Numbered from the stretch's first letter, positions 44,670 through 54,167 are shown. The stretch is 64,000 nucleotides of DNA from Streptomyces sp. NBC_01460 (GCF_036227405.1 NZ_CP109473.1:1612001-1676000); one strand, 5' to 3'. A program made the numbers and translations. Notes: generated by a model from the letters alone, not told the origin.

Positions 44670-45985
44670 CGGGCGGTCTCCTCGGGGGTGCGGCGGGCCT
44701 GCCAGACGGGGCCCTGCGGATAGCGGTGCCCGGCGATCGAGGCCGGAAGCATGCGGGCCGAGAAGCCCGGCGTGCGCGGGGTGACGTAGCGGCCGTGCTC
44801 GATGACGGCCGGGTCGGCGAAGTGCTCGTGGAGGTGGTCGACGTACTCGATGACACGGTCCTTCCAGCTGCCGGATACCGCGACGTAGTCGAACATCGAG
44901 AGGTGCTGGACCAGTTCGCACAGTCCGACGCCTCCCGCGTGCGGGCAGACCGGGACGCCGTACTTCGCGGCGAGCAGCAGGACCGCGAGGTTCTCGTTGA
45001 CGCCGGCCACGCGGGCGGCGTCGATCTGCACGAAGTCGACGGCGTCCGCCTGGAGCAGCTGCTTGAACACGACCCGGTTGGCGACGTGTTCACCGGTGGC
45101 GACCTTGACGGGCTGTCCGGCGCGCACCGCGGCGTGGCCGAGCACGTCGTCGGGGCTGGTCGGCTCCTCGATCCAGTACGGGTCGTACGGGGCGAGCGCG
45201 GTCATCCACTCCACCGCTCCTGCGACGTCCCAGCGCTGGTTGGCGTCGACGGCGATGCGGATGCCGGGACCGACGGCCCCGCGCGCGAGCGAGAGCCTGC
45301 GGACGTCGTCGTCCAGATCGGCCCCGACCTTCAGCTTGATCTGGGTGAAGCCGTCGGCGACGGCCTCCTTGCACAGGCGCACGAGCTTGTCGTCGTCGTA
45401 CCCCAGCCAGCCGGGCGACGTCGTGTACGCCGGATACCCCTCGGCGAGGAGCCGCGCGGTGCGCTCGGCGCGGCCCGGCTCCGCGGCACGCAGGATGCCG
45501 AGCGCCTCCTCCGGGGTGAGGGCGTCCGTGAGGTAGCGGAAGTCGACGAGGGAGACGAGCTCCTCCGGGGTCATCTCCGCCAGGAACTGCCAGACGGGCC
45601 TGCCCGCCAGTCCCGCCGCGAGGTCCCAGGCCGCGTTGACGACGGCGCCGGCCGCCATGTGCATCACGCCCTTCTCGGGGCCGAGCCAGCGCAGCTGCGA
45701 GTCGTGGGTGAGCGTGTGGTGGAGGGCGGCCAGGTCAGCGGCGGTGCGCGGGGCCGGGCGGCCGACGGCATGGGACCGGAGCGTGCCGATGGCGGCGGCC
45801 ATGACATCGTTGCCACGGCCGATGGTGAAGCAGAAGCCGTGCCCCTCCTCCCCGCCGTCCGTGCGCAGGACGACATACGCGGCGGAGTAGTCGGGGTCGG
45901 GGTTCATGGCGTCCGAGCCGTCCAGCTCCTCCGAGGTGGGAAAGCGGATGTCCTCGACCTCGAGATCCGTGACGGTCAGAGTCAT
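44666..45985 (-). CDS. L-fuconate dehydratase-like enzyme (enolase superfamily)
   Basis: A 439-residue mandelate-racemase-group enzyme. [17 protein letters not shown] holds the KxK base motif. Metal ligands follow in [21 protein letters not shown] and [10 protein letters not shown]. The catalytic His is in [34 protein letters not shown] matches the L-fuconate dehydratase subgroup as I recall it; closely related acids such as L-galactonate cannot be excluded. ATG 45985 gives the family N-terminus ([16 protein letters not shown]). It is first in a two-gene operon with the SDR and has two operator-like sites 20-50 bases upstream. No transporter or fucose dehydrogenase is nearby, so the pathway is incomplete in this window. 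Confidence 0.88.
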   Translation of the reverse strand: MTLTVTDLEVEDIRFPTSEELDGSDAMNPDPDYSAAYVVLRTDGGEEGHGFCFTIGRGNDVMAAAIGTLRSHAVGRPAPRTAADLAALHHTLTHDSQLRWLGPEKGVMHMAAGAVVNAAWDLAAGLAGRPVWQFLAEMTPEELVSLVDFRYLTDALTPEEALGILRAAEPGRAERTARLLAEGYPAYTTSPGWLGYDDDKLVRLCKEAVADGFTQIKLKVGADLDDDVRRLSLARGAVGPGIRIAVDANQRWDVAGAVEWMTALAPYDPYWIEEPTSPDDVLGHAAVRAGQPVKVATGEHVANRVVFKQLLQADAVDFVQIDAARVAGVNENLAVLLLAAKYGVPVCPHAGGVGLCELVQHLSMFDYVAVSGSWKDRVIEYVDHLHEHFADPAVIEHGRYVTPRTPGFSARMLPASIAGHRYPQGPVWQARRTPEETAR

Positions 45986-46004
45986 GTGCGCCCCCAGGGG
46001 AATA

Positions 46005-46034
46005 ACATCGGATCTCTCAATGGTCATCCGATGT
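46005..46034. promoter_or_regulatory. Two FadR-type operator sites before the dehydratase gene
   Basis: ACATCGGATCT at 46005-46015 and TCATCCGATGT at 46024-46034 (reverse complement ACATCGGATGA) are near copies of the palindrome at 43139-43149. Their centres are 19 bases apart, close to two DNA turns. They lie 20-49 bases upstream of the dehydratase start on the minus strand. Confidence 0.75.
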
Positions 46035-46215
46035 ATAGCCTCCCGCAGCCCTCACAGTCCAGGGTCCAGACGAAAATTGATCATTTTCGACCGGTACAGC
46101 TCGGATGAATCATGAGGTGGCACGCTTCACCTCCGCGCGCAAACGGGCTGCGGCGGAACAGGGTGGAAGCCGTAAGGTTGGTCCGTACACAAGGGAACTT
46201 CGGAAGGAGGCCTGG

Positions 46216-47250
46216 GTGATCGAGCTCGAGGGGGTACCCGAGCTGATCGACCCGGTCATGGTGGCCGCGTTCGAGGGCTGGAACGACGCCGGTGACGCCG
46301 CCTCCACAGCGGTCGCGCATCTTGACCGGGAGTGGAAGGGCGAGGTCTTCGCGGCGCTCGACGCCGAGGACTACTACGACTTCCAGGTCAATCGGCCCAC
46401 GGTGTGGCTGGACGGCGGGACACGCAAGATCACCTGGCCCACCACGCGGCTCTCCGTGGTCCGGGTCGGCGGCGAGAAACCACGTGACCTGGTGCTGATC
46501 CGTGGCATCGAACCCTCCATGCGCTGGCGTTCGTACTGCAACGAGATCCTGGGCTTCGCCCATGAGCTGGGTGTCGAGATGGTCGTCATCCTGGGGGCGC
46601 TGCTCGGCGACACCCCGCACACCAGGCCGGTGCCCGTCAGCGGCGTCACCTCGGATCCCGACCTGGCCAGGACGATGGACCTGGAGGAGACCCGGTACGA
46701 GGGCCCGACCGGCATCGTCGGCATCCTCCAGGAGGCCTGCACGCACGCGGGGGTGCCCGCGGTGAGCCTGTGGGCGGCGGTGCCGCACTACGTGTCGCAG
46801 CCGCCGAACCCGAAGGCGACGCTGGCGCTGCTGAACCGTCTCGAGGACCTGCTCGGCATGCGGATCCCGCTGGGCGAGCTGCCCGAGGACGCCCGCGCCT
46901 GGCAGCTCGGGGTCGACCAGCTGGCCGCGGAGGACAGCGAGGTCGCGGAGTACGTGCAGACGCTGGAGGAGGCGCGGGACACCGCGGAGCTTCCCGAGGC
47001 GTCAGGCGAGGCGATCGCGCGCGAGTTCGAGCGTTATCTGCGGCGCAGGGACGTCAACGGCCCCGGTCAGGCACCGGGCGGTCATGCCACCGAGAGCGGC
47101 GACGTGCCGTATCTGCGGGACACCTCCGGCGGCCGCACGAGACCGCCGAAGCCGCAGCGCCCGGAGAAGGGGCGGCCGAAGGACGGCGACGGGAGCACGG
47201 CGCCCGAGGACCCGCCGACGGGCCCTGACGAGGACTCCTCGGACGGCTGA
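46216..47250 (+). CDS. PAC2-family protein
   Basis: A 344-residue protein of the PAC2 (proteasome assembly chaperone 2-like) family found across actinobacteria. Core motifs are MVAAFEGWNDAGDAASTAV near the N-terminus and EMVVILGALLGDTPHTRPVP in the middle. The C-terminal ~60 residues are charged and Pro-rich, probably disordered. GTG 46216 follows a strong GGAAGGAGG site; the upstream in-frame ATG 46105 lacks support. Despite the family name, a chaperone role for the bacterial 20S proteasome encoded 26 kb away is not established. It is convergent with mshC across a strong terminator. Confidence 0.9.
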   Translation: MIELEGVPELIDPVMVAAFEGWNDAGDAASTAVAHLDREWKGEVFAALDAEDYYDFQVNRPTVWLDGGTRKITWPTTRLSVVRVGGEKPRDLVLIRGIEPSMRWRSYCNEILGFAHELGVEMVVILGALLGDTPHTRPVPVSGVTSDPDLARTMDLEETRYEGPTGIVGILQEACTHAGVPAVSLWAAVPHYVSQPPNPKATLALLNRLEDLLGMRIPLGELPEDARAWQLGVDQLAAEDSEVAEYVQTLEEARDTAELPEASGEAIAREFERYLRRRDVNGPGQAPGGHATESGDVPYLRDTSGGRTRPPKPQRPEKGRPKDGDGSTAPEDPPTGPDEDSSDG

Positions 47251-47273
47251 CCCGGCCCCCGGCCTTACGTGCG

Positions 47274-47315
47274 ACGGCCCCGGACCCCGCGATCCCTCGC
47301 GTGGTCCGGGGCCGT
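47274..47315. terminator. Bidirectional hairpin terminator between PAC2 gene and mshC
   Basis: A perfect 13-bp stem (47274-47286 with 47303-47315), extended by an inner CGCGA/TCGCG stem. It sits between converging genes. Confidence 0.85.
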
Positions 47316-47335
47316 CCGGCGTTCCCGGCTACGGG

Positions 47336-48565
47336 CTAGAGAGCGACGCCCAGCAGGGCGTCGACGGTGCGCGAGACGAGGCCGGGCGCGCCCTCGTCCG
47401 TGCCGCCGCCCGCGCTCTGCCGCTCGGCCCAGCGGTCCACGGCGGCGAGTGCGGCCGGGGCGTCCAGGTCGTCGGCCAGGGCCTCCCGGACCTCCTCGAC
47501 CAGGGCATCGGCGGAGATCCCGTCGGGCCGGGAGACGGCCGCACGCCAGCGGGCGAGACGCTCGACGGCGTCGGCGAGGACCTGGTCGGTCCACTCCCAG
47601 TCGGCCCGGTAGTGGTGCGCGAGCAGGGCGAGCCTGATCGCGGCGGGGTCCACGTCGTCCCGGCGGAGCGCCGACACGAAGACGAGGTTGCCCTTGGATT
47701 TGGACATCTTCTCGCCGTTGAGGGCGACCATGCCCGCGTGCACGTAGGCGCGGGCGAACGGGTGCTCGCCGGTCAGCACCTGGGCGTGCGAGGCGCCCAT
47801 CTCGTGGTGCGGGAAGGCGAGGTCGGAGCCGCCCCCCTGGACGTCGAAGGTCATGCCCAGGTGGTCCAGCGCGATGGCGACGCACTCGATGTGCCAGCCG
47901 GGGCGGCCACGGCCGAGCGTTCCGCCGTCCCAGCTCGGCTCGCCCTGACGGGCGGCCATCCAGAGCATCGGGTCGAGGGGGTTCTTCTTGCCGGGGCGCT
48001 CCGGGTCCCCGCCGCGCTCGGCGGAGAGCACGCGCATGGCCTCGGCGTCGAGGCCCGAGACCTCTCCGAAGTGCGGGTCGCACTCCACGGAGAAGTACAC
48101 GTCGCCGTCGAGTTCGTAGGCGGCACCCGCGTCGCGGAGGCGCTCCACCAGCGGGACGATGCCGGGTATCGCCTCCACCGCCCCGATGTAGTGCTTCGGG
48201 GGAAGCATGCGCAGGGCGGTCATGTCCTCCCTGAAGAGTGCCGTCTCGCGCTCCGCGAGCTCGGTCCAGTCCTCGCCGTCGCGCACGGCCCGCTCCAGCA
48301 GCGGATCATCCACGTCGGTCACGTTCTGGACGTAGTGAACCTGCCGCTTGGTGTCGAGCCACACGCGCTGAACGAGGTCGAACGCGTTGTAGGTCGCCGC
48401 ATGACCCATGTGGGTCGCGTCGTACGGCGTGATGCCGCAGACGTAGATGCGGGCGACGGGACCGGGGTCAAGGGTGATCCGTCCGCCGGTCGCGGTGTCG
48501 TGGATCCGAAGGTCGCGGCCCTTGCCAGGAAGGGCGGGGACCTCAGAAGCGGGCCAGGCATGCAT
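47336..48565 (-). CDS. mshC: Mycothiol cysteine ligase MshC
   Basis: A 409-residue class I aminoacyl-tRNA-synthetase-like ligase that joins cysteine to GlcN-Ins in mycothiol biosynthesis, the main thiol buffer of actinobacteria. [18 protein letters not shown] holds the zinc Cys and the HIGH-like HMGH motif. [10 protein letters not shown] and [12 protein letters not shown] supply further zinc ligands. [15 protein letters not shown] is the KMSKS motif. It lacks the tRNA-binding C-terminal part of CysRS and its length fits MshC. Several in-frame ATGs lie at the start; 48565 is the likely one. It ends 20 bases from the terminator at 47274. Confidence 0.95.
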   Translation of the reverse strand: MHAWPASEVPALPGKGRDLRIHDTATGGRITLDPGPVARIYVCGITPYDATHMGHAATYNAFDLVQRVWLDTKRQVHYVQNVTDVDDPLLERAVRDGEDWTELAERETALFREDMTALRMLPPKHYIGAVEAIPGIVPLVERLRDAGAAYELDGDVYFSVECDPHFGEVSGLDAEAMRVLSAERGGDPERPGKKNPLDPMLWMAARQGEPSWDGGTLGRGRPGWHIECVAIALDHLGMTFDVQGGGSDLAFPHHEMGASHAQVLTGEHPFARAYVHAGMVALNGEKMSKSKGNLVFVSALRRDDVDPAAIRLALLAHHYRADWEWTDQVLADAVERLARWRAAVSRPDGISADALVEEVREALADDLDAPAALAAVDRWAERQSAGGGTDEGAPGLVSRTVDALLGVAL

Positions 48566-48787
48566 GTCATGAGCGTAACCGGACGATGCTTCCGGATACG
48601 AACCGGATGGCAGATCGTGGCCGAAGAGGCGGTCTTGCGCGCGGCCCGGTTCTCCTCTAACAGGCTGGGGGCGGAGGACATCCCGGGCCGACGCGTCGTC
48701 GGGCGCCCGACGGGCTCAACGCGCGCCCGGGCCGGGTGCTCGGGGGCGGTAGGGCGGCTTCCGGCGCGGGTGGCGGAGCCGTGACCG

Positions 48788-49636
48788 TCACACGGGAGGC
48801 CACGGGATCGGCGGCCAGTCGCCGCTCGGCTGCGGGTGCCTGCCGGCCTTGCGCAGGCTCTCCACGCGGCCCCGCAGGGCATCGAGCTCCGCAGCGGTGA
48901 TCAGTTCCCCCAACCGGGTGGCGAGCACCGCCCCCGGTTCCAGAACGGCGGACAGCCGGTCCAGCACCTCGGTGGCCTCCGCGGTCAGCGGCTCGCCCGC
49001 CCACCCCCAGAACAGCGTCCGCAGCTTGTCGTCCGCGTTGAGGGTGACGCCGTGGTCGATCCCGTACAGCCGCCCGCCCGGGGCGGACAGAAGGTGCCCG
49101 CCCTTGCGGTCACCGTTGTTGATCACCGCGTCGAGGACCGCGAGCCTGCGCAGCCGGGGGTCGTCGGCATGGACCAGCAGCGCCGTCCTCCCCTCCCCCA
49201 CCTCGGCGAGGCCGACGGCCTTCCAGCCGTCCCCCGGTTCCTCGGTGTCGACGAGCGCGAGCAGGGGCGGCAGCCCGTCGGACGGGGCGGCCTCCGCGTC
49301 CGCCTCGATCCACAGCTGGCACATTCCCTCGCCGTAGGGGCCTTCCCGCAGGACCGTGGGCGGCACGAGGCCCCAGCCGGTGGCCTCGGAGATCTCGTAC
49401 GCCGCGACCTCACGCTGGGCGAGCGTGCCGTCGGGGAAGTCCCACAGCGGCTGCTCGCCGGCGACCGGCTTGTAGACACACGGGCGCTCCTCGCCCTCGT
49501 GGGCGACCGTGCAGTACAGGACCGCGTTCGACGCGCCCCTGACCCGGCCGAGGACCGTGAGCTCCCCCTCGGCGAGCAGGGTGCGCAGCCCGGCCTCCGT
49601 CAGGCCCCGCGACGGTATCCGTTCTGGCGCGGGCAT
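48788..49636 (-). CDS. SCO1664-family conserved protein (PI3/4-kinase-like fold)
   Basis: A 282-residue actinobacterial protein. Conserved blocks are VRGASNAVLYCTV, RPCVYKPVAGEQPLWDFPDG, VLDAVINNGDRKGGHLLSA and LYGIDHGVTLN. The NNGDRKGGH and IDHG motifs resemble the catalytic and metal loops of phosphatidylinositol-kinase-like proteins, so kinase-like chemistry is possible but untested here. I chose ATG 49636 with GGAAGGA upstream. Its first 37 bases overlap the end of the DUF3090 gene, so the two are coupled. Together with the histidine phosphatase gene these form a set that recurs in actinobacteria near mshC. Confidence 0.85.
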   Translation of the reverse strand: MPAPERIPSRGLTEAGLRTLLAEGELTVLGRVRGASNAVLYCTVAHEGEERPCVYKPVAGEQPLWDFPDGTLAQREVAAYEISEATGWGLVPPTVLREGPYGEGMCQLWIEADAEAAPSDGLPPLLALVDTEEPGDGWKAVGLAEVGEGRTALLVHADDPRLRRLAVLDAVINNGDRKGGHLLSAPGGRLYGIDHGVTLNADDKLRTLFWGWAGEPLTAEATEVLDRLSAVLEPGAVLATRLGELITAAELDALRGRVESLRKAGRHPQPSGDWPPIPWPPV

Positions 49637-50190
49637 ACGTGTCCTTCCGGATCGAGGGGGAGGCTGCACAGCGGGCACGGCGGGCGGCCGGCGTTCACGA
49701 CGTCCAGGGCGCGCTTGGCGAACGCACGCGCCTGGGCACCGCTCAGCCGGACGCGCAGCATCGGCGGGCCGTTCTCCTCGTCCTGCAGAAGCCTTTCCTC
49801 GGCCTCCGCGAGATCGTCGTCGGAGTCGGCGTCCAGCTCGACGAGAGCCTGCGCCTCGACGATCATGCGCTGCTCCTCGCCGTCCCAGGCGAGGGCCATC
49901 GTGCCGACCCTGAACTCCTCCTCGACGGGGGCGTCGAGCGGCGCGGTGTCGGTGACGTCCATGGGAGCCACCGCGGGCACCGGTGAGTTGCCGCCGGTCC
50001 GCCGGACGACCTCGTCGAGGAGTTCGTCGATCCGTTCGGCCAACGCGGAGACCTGGGTCTTCTCCAGGGCCACGCTCGTGACCCGTCCTCGCGAGGATGC
50101 CTGCAGGAAAAACGTACGGCGGCCAGGCAGCCCGACCGTACCGGCCACGAAACGGTCCGGCGGGTCGTAGAGGAACACCTGACGGGACAC
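49600..50190 (-). CDS. DUF3090 family protein with C-terminal zinc knuckle
   Basis: A 196-residue protein of unknown function conserved in actinobacteria. It starts with the family sequence MSRQVFLYDPPDRFVAGTVG. The centre is an acidic beta-rich region (MIVEAQALVELDADSDDD). It ends with CPLCSLPLDPEGHVCPR, a likely zinc-binding CxxC...HxC knuckle. GTG start. Its 3' end overlaps the SCO1664-type gene by 37 bases, and the histidine phosphatase gene lies 105 bases upstream. Conserved coupling suggests the three act together, perhaps on a phosphorylated small molecule or protein, but no function is known to me. Confidence 0.88.
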   Translation of the reverse strand: MSRQVFLYDPPDRFVAGTVGLPGRRTFFLQASSRGRVTSVALEKTQVSALAERIDELLDEVVRRTGGNSPVPAVAPMDVTDTAPLDAPVEEEFRVGTMALAWDGEEQRMIVEAQALVELDADSDDDLAEAEERLLQDEENGPPMLRVRLSGAQARAFAKRALDVVNAGRPPCPLCSLPLDPEGHVCPRQNGYRRGA

Positions 50191-50295
50191 GTCCTGTCTC
50201 CCTTGAGAATGAGATGGCGGATGGGGGCGGCCCCGGGGCCCTGCGGGAGGTCCCGCACGGCCTCTACGGCGCGTCCACCCTACTGCGCGGAGCGA

Positions 50296-51006
50296 TCACG
50301 GCGCCCCAGCGCCGCCCCCGACGGCCGCGTCCGCCCCCGTGTCCCCCGCCGCGTCGGCCCCGATGGCCTGCTCACGCGGTGCCAGGGACGCGAAGTCGCC
50401 GGTGTCGCCGAGGCGGAGGAGGAACGGTCGCAGCCGGGTGTAGCGGATCGCGGTGACGGAGCAGGGCTCGGCCTGGACGCGCTGGAAGAGGTCGAGGTGC
50501 ATGCCGAGTGCGTCGGCGACCAGTGCCTTGATGATGTCGCCGTGCGAACACATCACATAGGTGGCGTCCTCGCCGTGTTCCGCCTCGATACGGGCGTTCC
50601 AGTCCCGCACGGCGTCGACCGCCCGGGCCTGCATGGTGCGCATGGACTCGCCGCCGGGGAACACGGCGGCCGAGGGGTGCTGCTGGACGACCTTCATCAG
50701 TGGTTCGTCGGAGAGTTCGGCGAGCTTGCGCCCCGACCAGTCCCCGTAGTCGCACTCACTGATCCGGCCCTCGGTGTGCAGCGGGAGCTCCGGGCGGGCG
50801 TCGAGCAGCGGCTGGAGCGTCTCCCGGCAGCGCTGCAACGGGCTGCTGACCGCCGCGACGAGCGTGAGGGCGGAGAGCCGGCCGGGCAGCGCGGCGGCCT
50901 GTGCGGCGCCGCGTCCGTCGAGGGAGACCCCCGGGGTCCGGCCCGCGAGCACTCCGGAGGTGTTGGCGGTCGAGCGTCCGTGACGTACAAGGATGAGCGT
51001 GGGCAT
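50296..51006 (-). CDS. Histidine phosphatase family protein (MSMEG_4193-type)
   Basis: A 236-residue member of the phosphoglycerate-mutase-like superfamily. The catalytic His is in ILVRHGRSTANTSG (RHG motif). SSPLQRCRETLQ and ISECDYGDWSGRKL carry further phosphate-pocket residues. The second His is in VMCSHGDIIKALVADALG. The C-terminal ~30 residues are Ala/Gly-rich and variable. It is probably a phosphatase, as the mutase-specific features are not obvious. It heads the three-gene minus-strand set with DUF3090 and the SCO1664-type gene and is divergent from corA with a 52-base gap. Confidence 0.9.
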   Translation of the reverse strand: MPTLILVRHGRSTANTSGVLAGRTPGVSLDGRGAAQAAALPGRLSALTLVAAVSSPLQRCRETLQPLLDARPELPLHTEGRISECDYGDWSGRKLAELSDEPLMKVVQQHPSAAVFPGGESMRTMQARAVDAVRDWNARIEAEHGEDATYVMCSHGDIIKALVADALGMHLDLFQRVQAEPCSVTAIRYTRLRPFLLRLGDTGDFASLAPREQAIGADAAGDTGADAAVGGGAGAP

Positions 51007-51058
51007 ACCTGCCAGCGTAGAGGTGCGTGAACCCTTGGCGGCAGGGAAGAATGCGCGG

Positions 51059-52045
51059 GTGATCGTCGACTGTGGAATTTACCGGGACGGACGCCGGACC
51101 GAGGGCCCCTCCGACTTCTCCGATGCCCTGGACGAGGCACGGGCCGCCGGGGACGCCTTCGTCTGGATCGGCCTCCACGAGCCGACGGCGAAGGAATTCG
51201 AGCTGGTGACGAGCGAGTTCTCGCTGCACCCCCTGGCCGTGGAGGACGCCCTGCGCGCCCATCAGCGGCCCAAGCTGGAGATCTACGACGACTCCCTGTT
51301 CGTCGTGATCAAGCCGGTGGTCTACGAGCCGAAGAGCGACACCGTGAGCGCCGGCGAGCTGATGCTCTTCATAGGCGACTCGTTCGTGGTGACGGTGCGG
51401 CACGGCGAGGGCGCCCCCCTCGCCGCCGTGCGGAGCCGGCTGGAGGCCGAGCCCGAGGTCCTCAGGCACGGGCCGACGTCGGTGCTCTACGCGGTGAGCG
51501 ACGCGGTGGTGGACCACTACATCGAGGTCGCCGCGGAGCTCCAGGTCGACCTGGAGGAGCTGGAGGCGCAGGTCTTCGCCCCGACCGGATCCAGGGACAC
51601 CACCAACACCGCCGCGAGCATCTACACCTTCAAGCGGCAGGTGCTCGAATTCCGCCGGGCCACCAATCCGCTGGGCGCCCCCATGGCGCGGCTGTCGAGC
51701 GCGGGGGTCCCGTTCGTCGACACCGATTCGCAGCCCTTCTTCAGGGACGTCAACGACCACCTGACGCGTGCCGTCGAGCACGTGGAGGGGCTCGACCGGC
51801 TGCTCTCGGACATCCTGTCGGCGCACCTGGCGCAGGTGGGGGTGCGACAGAACGACGACATGCGGAAGATCTCGGCGTGGGCCGCGATGGCCGCCGTACC
51901 GACGATGGTGGCCGGCGTCTACGGCATGAACTTCACGCACATGCCGGAGCTCGACCTGGTGTGGACCTACCCGGCGGTGATCGTGCTGATGGGCGTCGCG
52001 GTCGCCGGGCTGTACCGCCTGTTCAAGCGCCGCGGCTGGATGTAG
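51059..52045 (+). CDS. corA: CorA-family magnesium/divalent cation transporter
   Basis: A protein of about 328 residues. A long cytoplasmic N-terminal alpha/beta domain (about 1-220) leads through the extended stalk helix to two C-terminal membrane helices. The signature YGMNF (about residue 287, end of TM1) is present, and the end KRRGWM is basic as expected. I chose GTG 51059, which has AGGGAAG upstream and matches the family start VIVDCGIYRDGRR; in-frame starts at 50993 or 51023 would crowd the divergent phosphatase promoter. It probably forms a pentameric Mg2+ channel in the cell membrane. Confidence 0.93.
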   Translation: MIVDCGIYRDGRRTEGPSDFSDALDEARAAGDAFVWIGLHEPTAKEFELVTSEFSLHPLAVEDALRAHQRPKLEIYDDSLFVVIKPVVYEPKSDTVSAGELMLFIGDSFVVTVRHGEGAPLAAVRSRLEAEPEVLRHGPTSVLYAVSDAVVDHYIEVAAELQVDLEELEAQVFAPTGSRDTTNTAASIYTFKRQVLEFRRATNPLGAPMARLSSAGVPFVDTDSQPFFRDVNDHLTRAVEHVEGLDRLLSDILSAHLAQVGVRQNDDMRKISAWAAMAAVPTMVAGVYGMNFTHMPELDLVWTYPAVIVLMGVAVAGLYRLFKRRGWM

Positions 52046-52072
52046 CCGGGCTCCGCACGGCCTGCGCCCGCC

Positions 52073-52861
52073 TCAGGCGTACTCGGTCTCGGGCACGGCC
52101 CGGCCGCCCAGCGCGTCGCGCAGGACGGGCTGTTCGAGGCTCACCATGCGTCGCCAGCCCAGCAGCCGCTCGTAGCCGTACATCGCGTGGATGCCCGCGG
52201 CCAGCACGGCGGACTTGGCGCGGGGCCAGCGCAGCACGGTGCCCATGTGGCTCATCACGGCAAGGCTCACGTCGCGGTACACCCGGATCTCGGCCTCGGC
52301 ACACTCCCGCAGTACGGACTGGATCGTCCTGCCGTGACCGGCGCGGGCGAAGCGGAGGAGTTCCTCGTGGCAGTACGCGAGGTGGCTGTCCTCGTCCCGG
52401 GAGATCATCCTCACGGCGCGGCCCAGGAGGGGGTGGTCGGCGAAGTGCTTCAGCAGGAGACGCATCTGCTCGGAGGCCCGCTGCTCGGTGACCCTGCTGT
52501 GGGCGAGGTAGACGATGACGTCCCGCTCGGTGAGCGGCTCCTCACGGCTGAGCCGGTCGTGGGCGAGGCCGATGCCGTGGCGCTCCAGCAGGAGGGTGTA
52601 GTCGGTCTCGTACGGCACCGCCACGGGCTGGAGCCCGCGCTGCTTCAGGAGGGCGTTGAAGATCCGGCCGTGCTTGTCCTCGTCGGCGCCGTGCCGGGCG
52701 ACCTTGGGGGCGAGCTCGCGCAGTCCCGCGGGGACGAGTGCGGCGATGCGCCCGTTCTCCCAGCCGCCCTGCGACTCGCCGCCGGCAGCGATCGAGCAGA
52801 ACAGCCGGAACGACTCGTCGTTGTCGAGGATCTCCTGGAACAGACTCTTTGCCGAGAGCAT
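52073..52861 (-). CDS. Ferritin-like di-iron protein
   Basis: A 262-residue, all-helical protein. Putative metal ligands are spaced as in the ferritin-like superfamily: VARHGADEDKHGRIF (ExxH), HSRVTEQRASEQMRLL and ISRDEDSHLAYCHEELL (second ExxH-type motif). This suggests an oxidase or hydroxylase-like role instead of iron storage, but the substrate is unknown. ATG 52861 has AAAGGTGG upstream and gives MLSAKSLFQEILDNDESF. It is convergent with corA (27-base gap). About 250 bases lie upstream, with no other gene, which must hold its promoter. Confidence 0.82.
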   Translation of the reverse strand: MLSAKSLFQEILDNDESFRLFCSIAAGGESQGGWENGRIAALVPAGLRELAPKVARHGADEDKHGRIFNALLKQRGLQPVAVPYETDYTLLLERHGIGLAHDRLSREEPLTERDVIVYLAHSRVTEQRASEQMRLLLKHFADHPLLGRAVRMISRDEDSHLAYCHEELLRFARAGHGRTIQSVLRECAEAEIRVYRDVSLAVMSHMGTVLRWPRAKSAVLAAGIHAMYGYERLLGWRRMVSLEQPVLRDALGGRAVPETEYA

Positions 52862-53042
52862 CACTGCCACCTTTCGCACCGGTGTCCGCAGAGGCACAGT
52901 CAAATTCGGTACGCGTCGGTAGGCAACACGGAGAGGACCCGGCAGGGCCGAACGGGCTCCGCGCGGGGGACGGACCTGCCCGGGTCTCCCGGGAGGAGTA
53001 CGGGGCGTAACCCGGGGGCGGCCCGGCGCGTTGTTCCGTACG

Positions 53043-53085
53043 ACGGCCGTGGCGGGGAGGACCCCCGAGCCCCCACCACGGCCGT
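53043..53085. terminator. Hairpin terminator after the F420-type LLM gene
   Basis: A 10-bp outer stem (53043-53052 with 53076-53085) extended inward by GGGG/CCCC pairing, 30 bases past the stop of the minus-strand LLM gene. Confidence 0.65.
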
Positions 53086-53114
53086 AGTGCTGCGCCGGCG
53101 CCGCCCCTGGAGGC

Positions 53115-54167
53115 TCAGGCCGCGAGGCCGGAGCGCTCCAGGGCGTCCGTCCCGGCGCGCAGCGCCGCGAGCCGCTCGTCGAGCGTGAAGCCGGCCGGGG
53201 CCAGCGTCAGGGTCGTGACGCCCGCCGCCGCGTAGGCCTGCATCCGGTCGGCGATCCGGTCCACGGAGCCCAGCAGGGTGGTCTGGTCGATGAGCTGGTG
53301 CGGCACGGCGGCCGCCGCGCCCGCCTTGTCGCCGGACAGGTACTTGTCCTGGATCTCGGCGGCTTCCTTCTCGTATCCCATGCGCCCGGCGAGCTGGTTG
53401 TAGAAGTTCTGCTTGCGGCTGCCCATGCCGCCGACGTAGAGCGCGGTGTACGGGCGGAACATGTCGGCGAGGCCCTTGACGTCGTCGCCGATCGCCAGGG
53501 GCAGGGTCGGGCAGACGTCGAAGCCGTCCATGGTCTTCCCCGCCTTCTCGCGCCCGGCCCGCAGGTGCTTCACCGCGGTCTCCTCGAGGTGCTCGGCGGA
53601 CGGGAAGATCAGCAGGGCGCCGTCGGCGATCTCACCGGTCTGCTCGAGGTTCTTGGGGCCGATCGCCGCGATGTAGAGCGGGATGTGCTCGCGCTGCGGG
53701 TGGACGGTCAGCTTGATGGGCTTGCCCGGCCCGTCGGGCAGCGGCAGCGTCCAGTGCTCGCCGTCGTAGGACAGCCGCTCCCTGGACATCGCCCTGCGCA
53801 CGATCTCGACGTACTCGCGGGTGCGGGCCAGCGGCTTGTCGAACTTGACGCCGTACCAGCCCTCGGAGACCTGCGGGCCCGAGACGCCGAGGCCGAGGCG
53901 GAAGCGGCCCCCGGAGAGCGAGTCGAGCGTGGCCGCGGTCATCGCCGTCATGGCGGGCTGGCGGGCGGGGATCTGCATGATGGCGGAGCCCACGTCGATG
54001 GACTCGGTCCGGGCCGCGACCCAGGCCAGCACCGTCGGCACGTCGGAGCCGTACGCCTCGGCCGCCCAGCAGACGTCGTAGCCGAGCCGGTCGGCTTCCT
54101 GGGCGACGGCGAGGTTGTCGCCGTCCATCCCCGCACCCCAGTAACCGAGATTGATGCCGAGCCGCAT
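53115..54167 (-). CDS. LLM-class F420-dependent oxidoreductase
   Basis: A 350-residue luciferase-like protein. MRLGINLGYWGAG opens the barrel, followed by the EADRLGYDVCWAAEAYGSD stretch. TLDSLSGGRFRLGLGVSGPQ, VSEGWYGVKF and PLYIAAIGPKNLEQTGEIAD are typical of the F420-dependent branch (compare mycobacterial Rv3520c/FGD-like proteins). The substrate is unknown. ATG 54167 was chosen because GAGGAGC is 7 bases upstream; the nearby GTG 54173 is too close to it. It is divergent from the aldo/keto reductase with 142 bases between. Confidence 0.9.
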   Translation of the reverse strand: MRLGINLGYWGAGMDGDNLAVAQEADRLGYDVCWAAEAYGSDVPTVLAWVAARTESIDVGSAIMQIPARQPAMTAMTAATLDSLSGGRFRLGLGVSGPQVSEGWYGVKFDKPLARTREYVEIVRRAMSRERLSYDGEHWTLPLPDGPGKPIKLTVHPQREHIPLYIAAIGPKNLEQTGEIADGALLIFPSAEHLEETAVKHLRAGREKAGKTMDGFDVCPTLPLAIGDDVKGLADMFRPYTALYVGGMGSRKQNFYNQLAGRMGYEKEAAEIQDKYLSGDKAGAAAAVPHQLIDQTTLLGSVDRIADRMQAYAAAGVTTLTLAPAGFTLDERLAALRAGTDALERSGLAA

